Shown here piece by piece: positions 12,011 to 24,700 of a DNA stretch of 64,000 nt. The position numbers and the translations under genes were made by a program. The notes below the pieces were generated by a model. That model was not told where the DNA came from, did not search any database, and saw nothing but the letters and a program-made list of their open reading frames with translations. Position 1 is the stretch's first letter; every line of letters begins with the position of its first letter. The DNA is from Spisula solida (Eukaryota > Mollusca > Bivalvia > Venerida > Mactridae): NCBI GenBank assembly GCA_947247005.1, contig OX365946.1, forward strand, positions 12,858,453-12,922,452, given 5' to 3'.

Positions 12011-14572
12011 GTAGTTTTAATGGTTTTAATACAACAAAATACTGCTTATGGATTGTTTAAATAATATGCCTTTTAATTTGTTGTTTAAATATTGATTATA
12101 TTTTTGTTGATATTACTTCTATTTCTTGTATATATTTCTATTAGCAGCATCTTTTGAGAGTCATATTTTTCACAAAGTGATAGTTGTGCTTAGCTGTAGG
12201 CATGTTTCTCCCTCCTGCTTCTTTTCACTTGTCTGTCTGTAGCTATATGCATAGAATGATAACTTCCTGATCAGTATGATAACTACTCCAATTGCATTAT
12301 CAGCATGCTGTACTTTCTCTTAACCGTCATTGTTAGTTGATGGAACAAGACATCAGGATTTTTGTGCCCCACACTTTAGGGGAAATATAGATTTGTTTAT
12401 CCTTGTCGATTAATATCCTCTAGTGCTCGAATTGCACCATTTTGACTTGAAAACTAAACAATGATGTAACACATAATGTTTCCATGGTCTGTTTTGTTTG
12501 ATAGCCTGAAAGACAAGGTGTGAGACAATAGAGGCTAAGTAATATCTTTGGTTTAGACGATTCCGTTAATGCTGTTTTATTATATGACAATGTTAAAATG
12601 ACCTGTGTGTTATAGTCTGCCTACATGCTCAATCTTTGCTTGTACTTACATTTCTGTTTGTGGACCATATGTCATTAAATTGGGCCAAATATATTTTAGT
12701 TAAATTCTATCATTTGTTTTAAAATCATCTTTTTATTCATGAACTTTTACTCAATACTTGCTTTACCCATTTTATTTTGTGTAACTAAAACATGCCCAAT
12801 GAGGGAGGGTTTATTAGATGCTGTTATACATATGTCTTAAAATGAACGTATAGAATACTTGATTTCTTTTGTGTTTTGGTATATGATTTGCTACTTTGAC
12901 ACACAGCTATTGTGTATGGGAATTGATGTTGGATCTGCAGTGTATGAGAATATAACAACTAGGAGAAGTTCACAATGTTGTATAGTCTGTTTATTCAGGT
13001 CTGTCACCTGTATACAAATAATCTAATATCAAAACAAAACATTTTTATTGTTAATGTTAGAACATTTTAATTGGATAAAATGGCAGTGAAAATCAATACC
13101 TTATGCACCAAGTCATATACTCATATATACAGGATCTGTTTAATTTATAAATTAATAAGAGAAATTGCAAGGTTTATGTACACAATGTTATGTAAACAGG
13201 TGACTGACCTGATTAAACGAGTTATAGTAGTTTTCCAAAAAGGACATTTTCTATGTTACAAAAAGCGGAGCAGTTAACACTCTTAGGGGAATATGTTAAT
13301 AAACGTTTCATTTTTGTTCATTTGTATTTGAAGGCTACACATTATTCAATATAAGCAATAAGTCTGTTGTGCTTAAAACATATCATTGAAGGCCCTATCA
13401 CACATTATGATTATATTTCAGCCTGACGGATAGAGTAATTTTGTGATGTCTTAACAATTTCTGATCAAACAAAACTAATCACAATGGAGACAAATGCTCA
13501 CAGACGCATCCATATGAACGATAGACGGCGTACATATACTAATTATTATAAACTTAGCAAGAGTCTTTTTCTACAGCATTCACAGATTGGCACCAGGTGG
13601 TATTGGTTATGTATGACCGGGCTTTTATATACCGGTATTACACAGAAAGAAACTGTTGTGTGTATGTATTGATTCTTATTGATACTGTGTTTGGATGTTA
13701 GATAAGAAACATCAGGTTGTTTACATCAGCATATAATCAATGCATATGTATTGGATACATTTATTGATATATTTCATCCATCATGAAATGACGGCATTCA
13801 TTTCTTTCAGCAAATATCTTATCATAATGAATGCAGGGATTCTACAAATCAGAATTATAAGTAGTCTGGTTCTCATATGATGTGATCGGCCAATTAGGCA
13901 GGGATAACCCCATAAATGGCCACGCACTATGACTGTCTCAGTCGAATGCCCCCAAAAAAAGAAGAAAAATATGAAAAAGAAATCTGGAATTTGAATTGTT
14001 TAAAATGAATTTAGCCTTGTCTTGTTACATCAGGTGTTGTTCCTTTTATTAATGTACATTCCATTTGGTTTTAAAAACAATTTAAAATCATCTTTAGTCG
14101 ATTGGTCTGCTGGATTACTGCAGCATCGAAACATGAATTAATATTCAGGATTTGTAAACTTTGTAGAACCTCTGGAATGTCATTGTAAGGGTAGTTGTCT
14201 GTAACAGTTCGGTTGTGGTTACATTTTTACTAGGGAGCTTACACGTCATCTTACGGGTTAGGTTATAGGTGTATATGACAAACGGGGTAAATGTCTCTTA
14301 CATACTAGTATACCATCATGTTTAGGAACCTATTGTTAAATTAATGAAATGTGGTAAATTGGTAATAAGTAGCTATATGTTATCATTTTCCTGGTGTGAG
14401 ACCATACTAATGTTATTCAGTGTGCAGTGTTTTTGTAAAATAAGTGGGTATCTGTTTCTGCTGTTAAAACAACATGTATGTCAAGAAATAAATAGAATCT
14501 TGCTGCAAATTATGATGTTGCTTTTATATATTATATTATTATTACTTGATAAAACTGAAAATTTTTTAAATC
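12011..14572. other. Intergenic AT-rich DNA, nothing recognised
   Basis: Both strands were read. Only short chance frames are present; no tRNA-like boxes, LINE motifs or tandem arrays were seen. Confidence 0.6.
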
Positions 14573-14817
14573 AGGCCCTGATCTCCCGAAGCATCTCAAG
14601 TCGAAATCTCAACTCAAATTGAGATTTTTACTAAAATCAGAGTCTGAATTAGAGATAAATCTGAAGCTTTGGCTATTGAAATTTTACTGTAATAAACTCA
14701 GAATAACATTTCTGTTTAGTGATGCTTATTTTGATTCCTTGCATGGAAATTAATATAAAGACACATGTTAATATTTGAGATTTTGCTCATATTGAGATGC
14801 TTAGGGAGATTGGGGCC
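14573..14817. mobile_element. MITE with about 25-bp TIRs
   Basis: The left end GGCCCTGATCTCCCGAAGCA and the inverse of the right end, GGCCCCAATCTCCCTAAGCA, match closely and continue with TCTCAA. The element is about 245 bp and non-coding. A partial copy in the opposite orientation lies at about 50012-50175. Confidence 0.8.
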
Positions 14818-15574
14818 AGGAGTCTTTCACAAATCTTACAAGTGTTTCATTTGAACATCTTCCTACAAACATAGTGCTAACCTAGTTATACCTGTCCAGC
14901 TATCCATCTGTCAATGGAAGAAATCTACAACAATCTGTGTGAAGTTAGTGAAAAGGTTTTGACGTCTCAGACTTGAAAAATAAAAACATGTCCGTATTTC
15001 CTAAAAACTCCAACTTGTATTGCTTGAAGTTTTTCAATCTTTCCAAGTCTTCTAGAATTACCGGTATTCAAATGCTGGTGCTTGACCAAACTTGGCACTT
15101 TGAACGATTTTTTTCTACAAATTGTACGATTGAATTCTGACCAATATGGTTTGCACCATCTGCTGGTTGGGATTTGAAATAATTGTTGCCTGAACACAGA
15201 AATGGTTTATCCTCATTTTTGTCATAAACGAGATTATGTATATGACTGGAATCGTCTACTCCAGCTGTACAATAATACCTGCTCTAGAATCCATATACTG
15301 GTCTGTTCACCAAAATGAAGACACTTAGTTTTGAGGTGCTGTATGTCCATAAAATAATTCGAGAAGTAACTCTGGTAATATTTAAACTCCTAACTAGCCA
15401 ATAAAACAAAATGCAATTTAGGCACTTCAAAAAGGGAAACACACCAAACTACTGGCAGTGACTTGGGGGAGATCAGAAAAGAGCTACTAATTTAATAGTT
15501 ATCCAAAATGACTTTGCATCATTCAATGGAATCCAGAAGGGTTGCAACACAAGAATCATAGATTTTTGACAAAA

Positions 15575-17345
15575 CGAAGGGCGGGGTCTGTACTTTAGTA
15601 AAAATCCCTCTCATCAGTGGAAGTACATCGCTGAAGCAATTTTGAAACAAAGTCCATCACAATAGATGTTATGCTGACAGACTGAAAGTCATCCATCTGT
15701 ACCATTCTCCTGGTAAACAGATCAAACTTCCTCAACCTGCAGAAAACCAGGACAATTGGATCGCAATTGGAGACTTCATTAATAACTTCCTTGTAAGAAC
15801 TGCAAGGATGTCAAAGGAGAAGATCGGATGGCTGTCAATAGTTGTTATCAGCTAACCTAACGACACGCTTATATTCTTTTCAAGAGTTGATCACCACAAG
15901 CAGCCCTCATTAAGACTCGGTTACAGATGACATTTAAAAGATTGCACGCCGAAAAATAAGAGACTGTATATCACATTCTGACTGATGATAAAGTGTTTAA
16001 CATAACATATTTTATAATAAAACACAAACTATTCCTTATTTTTTATATTATATGTATTCATATGCCCAATTATTATAAATTGGCGAATTTCATGCTGACT
16101 TTTCTACATCTACACCTGAAAAAATAACAGTCAACACACCAACAATTGCATTATTATCATACAATTATTATAATATTAACAAATTATTTTATTAAATCTA
16201 TCGTCATTCCCATACAATACAAATAAATCTTAACAAAAGGTGTTTGCTCGCACTTCTATATTTATGAACTCAAATCCCTCTATAATTCAATTTGACGAAA
16301 CCACAACCTGTTTTGTACAGAAAGTTAAGTTTGACGAACCCACTGTCACCCCCGACAAGTGTCCGCCCAGCTTGGAGGTAGCAATCACAGACATGCATTG
16401 AACTGTATCAGAAATTGGCAGATAGCAACACTGGTTAAATTCAGACACAACTATTAGATGTAGACAAGCCTACACAAATTTTGTTCACTAAATATTCTAC
16501 ATCGCACCCTGAAAACAACATGTCTTAATCTTGAGAGGCTCCCGAAAGCTGTGGCAACTCACCAACTTGATGATGACTATCCCAAACGAAGAAACACTGT
16601 TGTCTAGAGAGATGACAACCCCTATCACAGGAATATAATGTCTTTGCGGAAACTAACTAAGCAGAGCGCAGGTCAGTCTTCCACAAGACAACCGGTAAGA
16701 GATGTTAGGAGGTTCATTCCATACAGACAGAACACCGAGTATGTGGAGAAAACCCTTGCTTGACGGACAGTCGAACTATGCATGAGCTACAGACAGCATA
16801 GAGTCCCCATGAGCAGATGACATCATTACCAACGAAATACGCAAGCACCATGGTTACAAGGCTAAACGAACCCTTTTGAACTTTCTTCTACCCCGTATGG
16901 CATTATGACAAATAACCATTCAAAAAGAAAGAACTTAGACACTCGTTCAGACAATCCTAAAGAAAGGATAAGACAAGAGAAAGGCATATAACTATTATAT
17001 TATTTATATTGACCAACGTAATAAGTTGCACTTGAAAGCTCCTAGAAACATTCGTTATCAAGAGACCGCTCTGGAATCTTGACTCGCTCAATCTTCTTGC
17101 CCCAACCGAAACTGGATATCACCAGTATCACAGTGTTAACTTACTTTATTCAAGACAATGAAGACGCTTTGCTTTGCAAGAGAATAAAAAGGTTCTGGTA
17201 GTCTTCTTTGATTTGTCCAAAGCTGTTGACAGAGTCTGGGAGGAGGGTCTATGTCTAAAGTTTGCTCACTTTTAAAGCCTACATATGTTGGACTGGCTCA
17301 AGAACTTCATGTTCAGCCGATCTGCAAGAGTAAACCTCGACGACA
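15575..17345 (+). pseudogene. Decayed non-LTR retrotransposon (LINE) ORF
   Basis: Broken frames on the + strand. Around 15676-15845 an apurinic-type endonuclease domain is seen (DRLKVIHLYHSPGK, then NWIAIGDFINNF). At about 17195-17250 there is the reverse-transcriptase block FFDLSKAVDRVWEEGLCLK, followed by DWLKNFMFSRSARVNLDDT at about 17287-17345. Stops and frameshifts separate these blocks. It is a long-dead copy, too broken to place in a clade. Confidence 0.8.
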
Positions 17346-17889
17346 CTCGTAAGATTTACATACGATGATTTATCAATCATTAGTAGCTTAGATGTGGTAT
17401 TAATTAAATTGCCAACAATCCAAAACAGCATAATATTATTATAAATATGTGAACTCTGCAACCTACTTGAACATCGAAGAAAATATATCGTCTGTGTTAC
17501 CTCCCTTTAACACAACGCAATACGACTACCACTAAAGTTGATGAGTTTACGGCATTTGTAAACAAACGTCTTTGGATGATACGTGCTGGTTTCACTTCAT
17601 TTTGTAAAGAAATTGGAACAATGCACTTGTGAATATTTTACATGACTCTCCAATGTATGCAGCCATTTAAAATAGCGTTTGTCAATACGCTATAGAAATA
17701 CTATGACTCAAATGTAATGATTGAATACACGACTATGACTGATGATATAAAGGCAAGATTTTCAATGCAATAGCAAATGAAACATGACATTGCAATACAA
17801 ATGTTCTATTTTCTAGTTATCGACGATGTATTAAAAATTAACAACTTTTAATTTGGTCTTTAAGCGCATTAAGTTTAAGGGTAGGCATA

Positions 17890-18345
17890 CAGTTCTCAAG
17901 TATGAACATTCAATCTTTCGATGCTCGTACCAATACAATTGTAGACCAAGAATACATATCTTGGGTTCAATCCCTGGCATCGGAACTTGACATGTCTGAA
18001 ATATTTATAATATTTCCCGCTATATCTGGCCGTGTGGTCTGCAAAGTATCTGGAAGTGCCAGGAAGCTGTGTATCGGTGCTATACACCGGGCACATTAAA
18101 GAACCAGGCTGTCTATTCGAAATAAGAGCTAGGCGCACCTCTGCAGCGCCGGACATGCCTGTATCTAATGTCTCTCTCTCTCTCTCTTCGGGGGCTTTCT
18201 CTCAGTCTGTCCCTCTGGTCAGATCAAGCTGTATCTGCACTGGTAGAGGATGCACCTGCGCCCTTGTGGCTGCAACATGGGTAAAGTGCCTTTGAACGTG
18301 CGTTCGCATGAAAAGGGCGCTATATAAATCTGGTATATATATCGC
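17890..18345 (+). mobile_element. SINE with tRNA-like head and conserved tail
   Basis: The B-box-like phrase GGTTCAATCCCTGGCATCGG is near 17962. The body ends in AAAAGGGCGCTATATAAATC near 18310-18330, a tail phrase of the type shared by several metazoan SINE and L2-like families. A (CT)n run lies at about 18172-18187. Short open frames across it are incidental. Confidence 0.7.
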
Positions 18346-21300
18346 TGGCTTAGAATGAGAAGATCGTAGGTACAAAATCAATGCTTTGAGAAAACAAGAA
18401 AAAACTGTCTGAAATTACACTATACTTATGGAAAAAACTTCGTACAATTAAGTTTTCCCGGTCAATGTACATGTACATTGTAAGAAATATACATGTATAT
18501 TACACAATTAATCTTTGAATCTTATTTTCATACACAGGAAATCTATGCGTGCTTCGTTGACGTGACATGGCACTTGTTATGAATGAAATATAAAATAACT
18601 GTATCTAATTTAAAAATGATAAATTGAATTGTATACTCGTTTGGGAAATGAATGAAAATGTTATTATTTCTATTGAATGATAACGTCATTTAATTTTAAA
18701 TTACTGTAAACCAATTTATTGTATTTTTGACCTTCGATATTTCTCCTATCAATATTTAAATGTCACGGACCTTAGCCTGTTCCGTTTAGCTTTCATTTCA
18801 TGTTTCTCTTCCTGATTGTATTCTGCAGTCCATTTCTTAACGATTAAATCCGCCGGTGAAGTTATGCGTACTCTAACAATTCAGCTGTTTGATCAGGCAA
18901 CTACTTGTATACAAAATACTTACATTGACAACATTTCATATGTTTGTTCAATATAAGAAAATTAGTCGGATAAATAATTAAAGTGGAACATGTAGAACGT
19001 CTATTGACTCTGTTATATTATACAGTCATCGTATTGGTATAATGGAAGTATTATATACATTATAATTGTATTTGATAAAATAACATGTATTCGTAAACTG
19101 TAAGCTATGTACTCGTGTGTATATATATATATACATGAAAAACCTTTCTCGATAGTCCAAGGTATTGGCATGAGTTATTCCCCTGCTATATTTCGTCTAT
19201 ACACATGAACATGTATGAAGTTGGGTAGAAGATAATTTCATGTGGACTATCACATTTGTACTTTAATAACTGGGCAATATGTCATGTTGCTCTGACTACC
19301 GCGGAGGAAACAACAATTTACCAACATTGGCAAGTTGTCCCTTTGGCGCAACCATAGTACTACAGAGCGAAATACAATAGTGTGTGCACCAAAGGGACGA
19401 AGCATAATACCAGTTAAGCATATTAAGGGAAAACTTAAAATCTTCAAATTTCTTTAATTGTATCAGGAATACCAAGGTTATCCAGTTATTACATTGTTTA
19501 GAAGCATTTTGTAAAGATCTACTCTTCGTTTCTTTGGAAATATGTGCAGTTCAAGTTTTTAACTTAAGTCAAACTTGATATTCAATATTTCCCGATGCTT
19601 TGTGAATAACGGCCCTGGTGACTGTATTGAGGTCATGCTTTCGTTCAGTACATCCATTGATGGATGGTTGTTCAAACATTTTCTTTGTAACGTTATTTGG
19701 ATTTCAGCAATCTCGTAATTTAACACAACTCGTAAGCATCAATCCTAGTTGCGCATAGTCTGTCTATACCTACCCATGTTTAATTAAGGAGACAAATCAT
19801 CAGTCTACTCTTTTTTCATGAAATTGCTTCCCTTTACACAATCAAACACAGATAAGCATGCCCAAAATAAAATCTAGCTTAAATTGAAAATAAAGTTATG
19901 ATAATTGATTGACAAAATATAATCTAGTCGGGTAGCCAGACTAAATTGCGCATATTGGTTTATGTGCACGGATAATTTTTCACCGAATTAGTTACTCCCT
20001 TGATTTTTTATCCACGCTGTTTCTCTCAGTATGTAACCAAGTGGTCGGGTTTCAACGAAACTTCAAGAGGCTTTGAAACTAACATAGCAGGCAATGTGTG
20101 ACGTTATCAACACCTTCAGTGATATAGCCATTGTTATTTGTTGAAATTATGGGCTACAATTTATGTATTAAAAGATACGAAAATATTTCATACATGTACA
20201 AATCAAAATGCGTAAATGAAAGCACGTGTTCATATATAACATTGGTAGTATTGCCGAATCTGGAACAGCCGGAAGTTGGTCTATAGCTGAGCATGATGGA
20301 AGGAATCACTTCAAGTTAATCATGGACGTGTGAGTAGACAGACGCTTATACAATACGTGTCTCACGTTGATCATATAATCTTACAGTCGTTATCTTATGA
20401 TGGGATAAATTTCAATGTCACCTGCAACAAAAGAATGTAAAATATGAAATAACCGATATATAAAACAGGAAACTGATGGCCTACTTAGCATTTCACCGCT
20501 CCCGTTGATCATCGGTTTAACGGACCAATTTATAAAACCTTATATCATAATCATATGATCATGCTTTTCTAATATTTAATCAATTAATATAATCTACAAA
20601 AGATTCCCGCGAACTATGCCCCTGTTTTTACCGTGTCTTCTACCTGTGAGCGAAAGTCATGTTAATAATGCCATTGAATCGTTATAATAGATAAGCATCA
20701 TATTCGTATTTAACTTCGAGCATAAGAGAACATTTTAAACCCATCTCAGTTTGTTTTCTACGCCTGTATTCAAATCTTCTGTGAGCAACTGAAATGGCGT
20801 ATGAATTGCTTTGTTAAAGGTTGTAAGAACTTGTAGGTAAACTGACAAATTTCATTGGGAAAATAATCGTAGCGACGGTGAATGAATCAATAGACGTGGC
20901 ATTCAGTGTCGTTTTAAACTCCATAAAAGCTCCCTTAAATAAAGACATTCGAATTAGCGCCAACATACAATTTCACGATCAAAAATTGATATGTTTATAT
21001 TACAATTGTGGACAACAAAATTTCAATATTATATTTAACTTGTTGAGCGTTTGAGTGAATTAAGAACGCCGCAATGTACACTACATAACCATTTAACATT
21101 TTTGTAGCAAAGTGGGGACATTTATAAAGATATGTCAAAATACGATATAAAAATATTTTGTCGAAGGATTAAAGAGCTTTCATTAGTGACATGTGATATG
21201 TCTGCGCTACCTACCGTAGTATCATCCGAACAAATATCATAGCGCGAGCAATCAGTACGAAGTCTCGATGGGTCGACAAGTGAAAGTATTATCGCGTGCA

Positions 21301-21787
21301 GACAAGATACATAATCTTCAAAAAGACACGATTTACTCTTGACGCAAGGATAATAATTTACGGAAATTGGAAAATTACGTCTGTAAATGACTGTAATAAA
21401 ACACTTTAAAATATTGATAAAATAAAACTGTGAGGAGTATAATTTTAATTCTACTCGAGTCGAGAGAGATAAGAGCAGTGAAATCAAAGAATTTAGATTT
21501 TAAAGTTTTATTGTAATTTTAGATGCATTCCTAACGATTACAATTAAACAACCGACCAGAGAGTGAGTTCGTTTCAGTAAATTGTTAAACATTAAATCAG
21601 AAATGTATTTACTGTCTCTATCGATATTTTCTAGAACAAGTGTAAATAAGGATATAATTACATGCTAACGATTGTGACTGATTGTTTGTTTTGTATGGAA
21701 ACATTTGAATGCGTGTTTTGTTTCATGTAACATTTGGACTTATTTATAAATCATCCAAGTGAGTTGTTAGAAGCCAAGAAACAGCTA
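18346..21787. other. Intergenic and 5' flank of the next gene
   Basis: No gene recognised. It holds an 18-bp palindrome CAATGTACATGTACATTG (about 18463), a (TA)n run near 19120, and a roughly 100-bp segment with inverse ends CGATAGTCCAAGG and TGTGGACTATC (about 19150-19252), possibly a tiny MITE. An in-frame stop at 21728-21730 limits upward extension of the gene that starts at 21788. Confidence 0.5.
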
Positions 21788-24700
21788 ATGGCTGCCGCTC
21801 TTGTTCGACATTCCCCAAGAGCAGGATTGAAGACACCACAGACATATGGCGATGGGGGTCAACGCAAGCTCCCTAGACCTATAGGTAAGTAAGTAGCTGA
21901 TGTCAACACATGGCTAAAGTTATGGTTAACGAACGGTATGCGTAGTAACAACGGTTCAAAAACAGTTTGAGCAGAGATTTGAACAGCATGGAATATTATA
22001 TTAAAAATGATTGGCGAGCTAAAGAAGCATTTGACTTTATTTGGTTGATTTAATCACAGAACCAGTAAATGCTCGTAGATACGAAACTACTAGTAAATTA
22101 ATTAAGAATAAAATTTAGAGGGATATCAGAGTGAGGATTTCGGTCAAATTCAGATATGAAACTTGTCGTTGATGGATGCATGGTACAATAAAAAGCCAGA
22201 CACAAGATACGACACTTGAATAAAGGTTATAAAAGTGTTATCTAATGGTTCGGATTCAATTCAATACGTAGATCACATTATAATCACAGAATAAAAAAAA
22301 GATATACTATACATGTACGTAGTGAAATAAAATCAATTAACGTACAAATAAGCGTAGCTTTAAAAATACTTAATACAAAAAAGTATTCAAAGTTTCGCTG
22401 ACGCAATATCGATTGTTTCATGAATGATCAAATATATGTATACGCCTCACACGACTTTATGACAATGGTAAAAGTCAGTATTGACAGTAGAGGTATGGCA
22501 ATTTCGTTACGTATATTTTTAAAATTTTGTTTAAGTAAATAGTATTTCAGTCAAATGGAGACTACGAAGTCACATTATCCTGTCAACGGGCGACACAGCA
22601 GTAACTGTAATCTGGAACTTACTATGCTCCAAGCCTCAAGTAAGGGATATATTCAAGTACCGAGTCCGGAACCTCTCACACTCGACGCGGACGCTCTACC
22701 ACTAGGCTATCGATGCGTATTGACTATTCGTAACTTGCAAGTGTAAATTTCCACCGTAAATAAAATCATAATCGCATTCAAACGGCATTCAAAGTATACT
22801 GATTCTATCTATCGATTTCTACTGCCTAACGCCTCTTCTGAGTATTACTGGCAGGTGTCTCTGTCAAGGGCAGACTTAAATTCAATGAAGAGAAAGAGAT
22901 GTGATGCAAGGAATCCATGTGCGTTACCCTAGCTCGTTCCGAATAGACTCATTGGTTCTTTGACGTGCCCGATGTACAGCACCGATACACGCGAGACTAT
23001 CTCTGGGTTTCCAACCAGTTCATCTCTAGTTTGATTGGAAACACTGAAAAGCGTTTCAGAAATGACCAAGTGTCCCGGCCGAGATTCGAACCAGGGACCT
23101 CTCGATCAGTAGTCAAGCGCGTTACCACTCGACCACTGATATAATATCATCACGTAGTGTATTGCTACTGAAATAAACATGTATTCTAACACGATCCGCG
23201 GATTAATCCATATACACATAGAGAAAACCAGGGCATGTATTATTACCGCAATAAAACATTGTATCAACTTAGCTGTTACTATTTACGCCCCGTATCACGT
23301 GACATATTTATGAATGAATGAACGTAAACTTTATAGTAAAAACTTCAACGGGTCGCGAGTTGCACGAGTATCCAGTGTTACAGCTATGACGCATCTATTT
23401 TTTGAAACTCCAATATACTCTCGAAATTAAGATTCATATAAAAACTTCTGATAATCAATTCATTTATATTTTTCATTCATGAAAGAGATACACTATACTC
23501 GTGTTATTAAAATTGTTTCAATGTTTAAAATGTGTTATTTTCTTCAGAAAATTACGAGGGTCGTTTTCATTAACGAGGGAGGTAATTGTACCAGCTAATA
23601 AGCCACTCAATTTCAGCGTGGAATTATGTTCAATGTCAAATGGGTAAAAATAGAATGCGCGCAGTTAAATAGTGCGGGATATTATCGTATTTAGAATCGA
23701 AATAAAAACTCTGTTCTTGTATTTTGTCGGTGAATAAAACACGGGCACTCGTTCGGATGCGGAAAAATTAAATCACGAGTGCGAACTCCTGCCCATGTTT
23801 TATTCACCGACAAAATACGCGAACAGATTTTTATTTCTTAAATAACATTCATTTGGTATATTAAATTAGACCCATGGCAACATGATTCCACGAACAGTTT
23901 CCGTATGAACTTGAATCAGAATTACTTTTTACTAGTAGCTTACATAACTGTCACTAAATGAATAAATTCAGGAATTAATCTGCAAAACCATGATAATCTA
24001 TGAAATACTTGCATGAATACCCATATATTAAAGTTAATAAATCCATTCCGTTTGCCCTATTTACCAAATACTGGACATTCGTGTTGCATTACCTCATGAC
24101 GTAATACAACTTATACTGGTACATCCTCATCGTGTTCTATTCAGGCATAATAAAAAAGTAAAATATTCGTTTTGTACGGACTTTTCAATTATTTAACATT
24201 GTATCTTCAAAACGCGGTCTTTCCGAATAAATATTCATGGACAAACATAGTATCCAAAGCAATTCACAATATTCAATTGAAAAACGGAAAAATGATATCT
24301 AGTAAAAAGTGACTGTGAATTCAACATATTTGTATCCATACATTATACAGTGAAACCAATACATTCATGGTTATATCCATGTACAAACAGTGAAATAATC
24401 CATGTTATCGCACCAATTCGTGTTCTGCTGTATAGGTCTTTCAATAGCCGATGAATATGCAAAATGTGCAACTCTGAAACAGATGATATATATAGACATC
24501 TACTTCCCGAATGCATCATGTTTGCTCAGGATAGATCAGAACTTATTGACAATATAAACAGCCGGATAAACCCTTCAATAGCAAACTTCTTGCGACACTC
24601 ACGTGCTGAAATTTTCATTCAGTCACTTTTTGATCAAACATTTTAGGCGTCTTTCAAGTACAGCCATGCTCATTAAGTTTAAAGCACTTTTTAATCTAAG

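Noticed and set aside
21122..21487. 121-codon minus-strand frame
   Set aside because: No recognisable domain and Leu/Ser/Ile-rich as expected of AT-rich non-coding DNA; a lineage-specific exon cannot be fully excluded.
22680..23145. tRNA-like boxes on the minus strand
   Set aside because: Part of SINEs with bodies found elsewhere in the window, not free tRNA genes.
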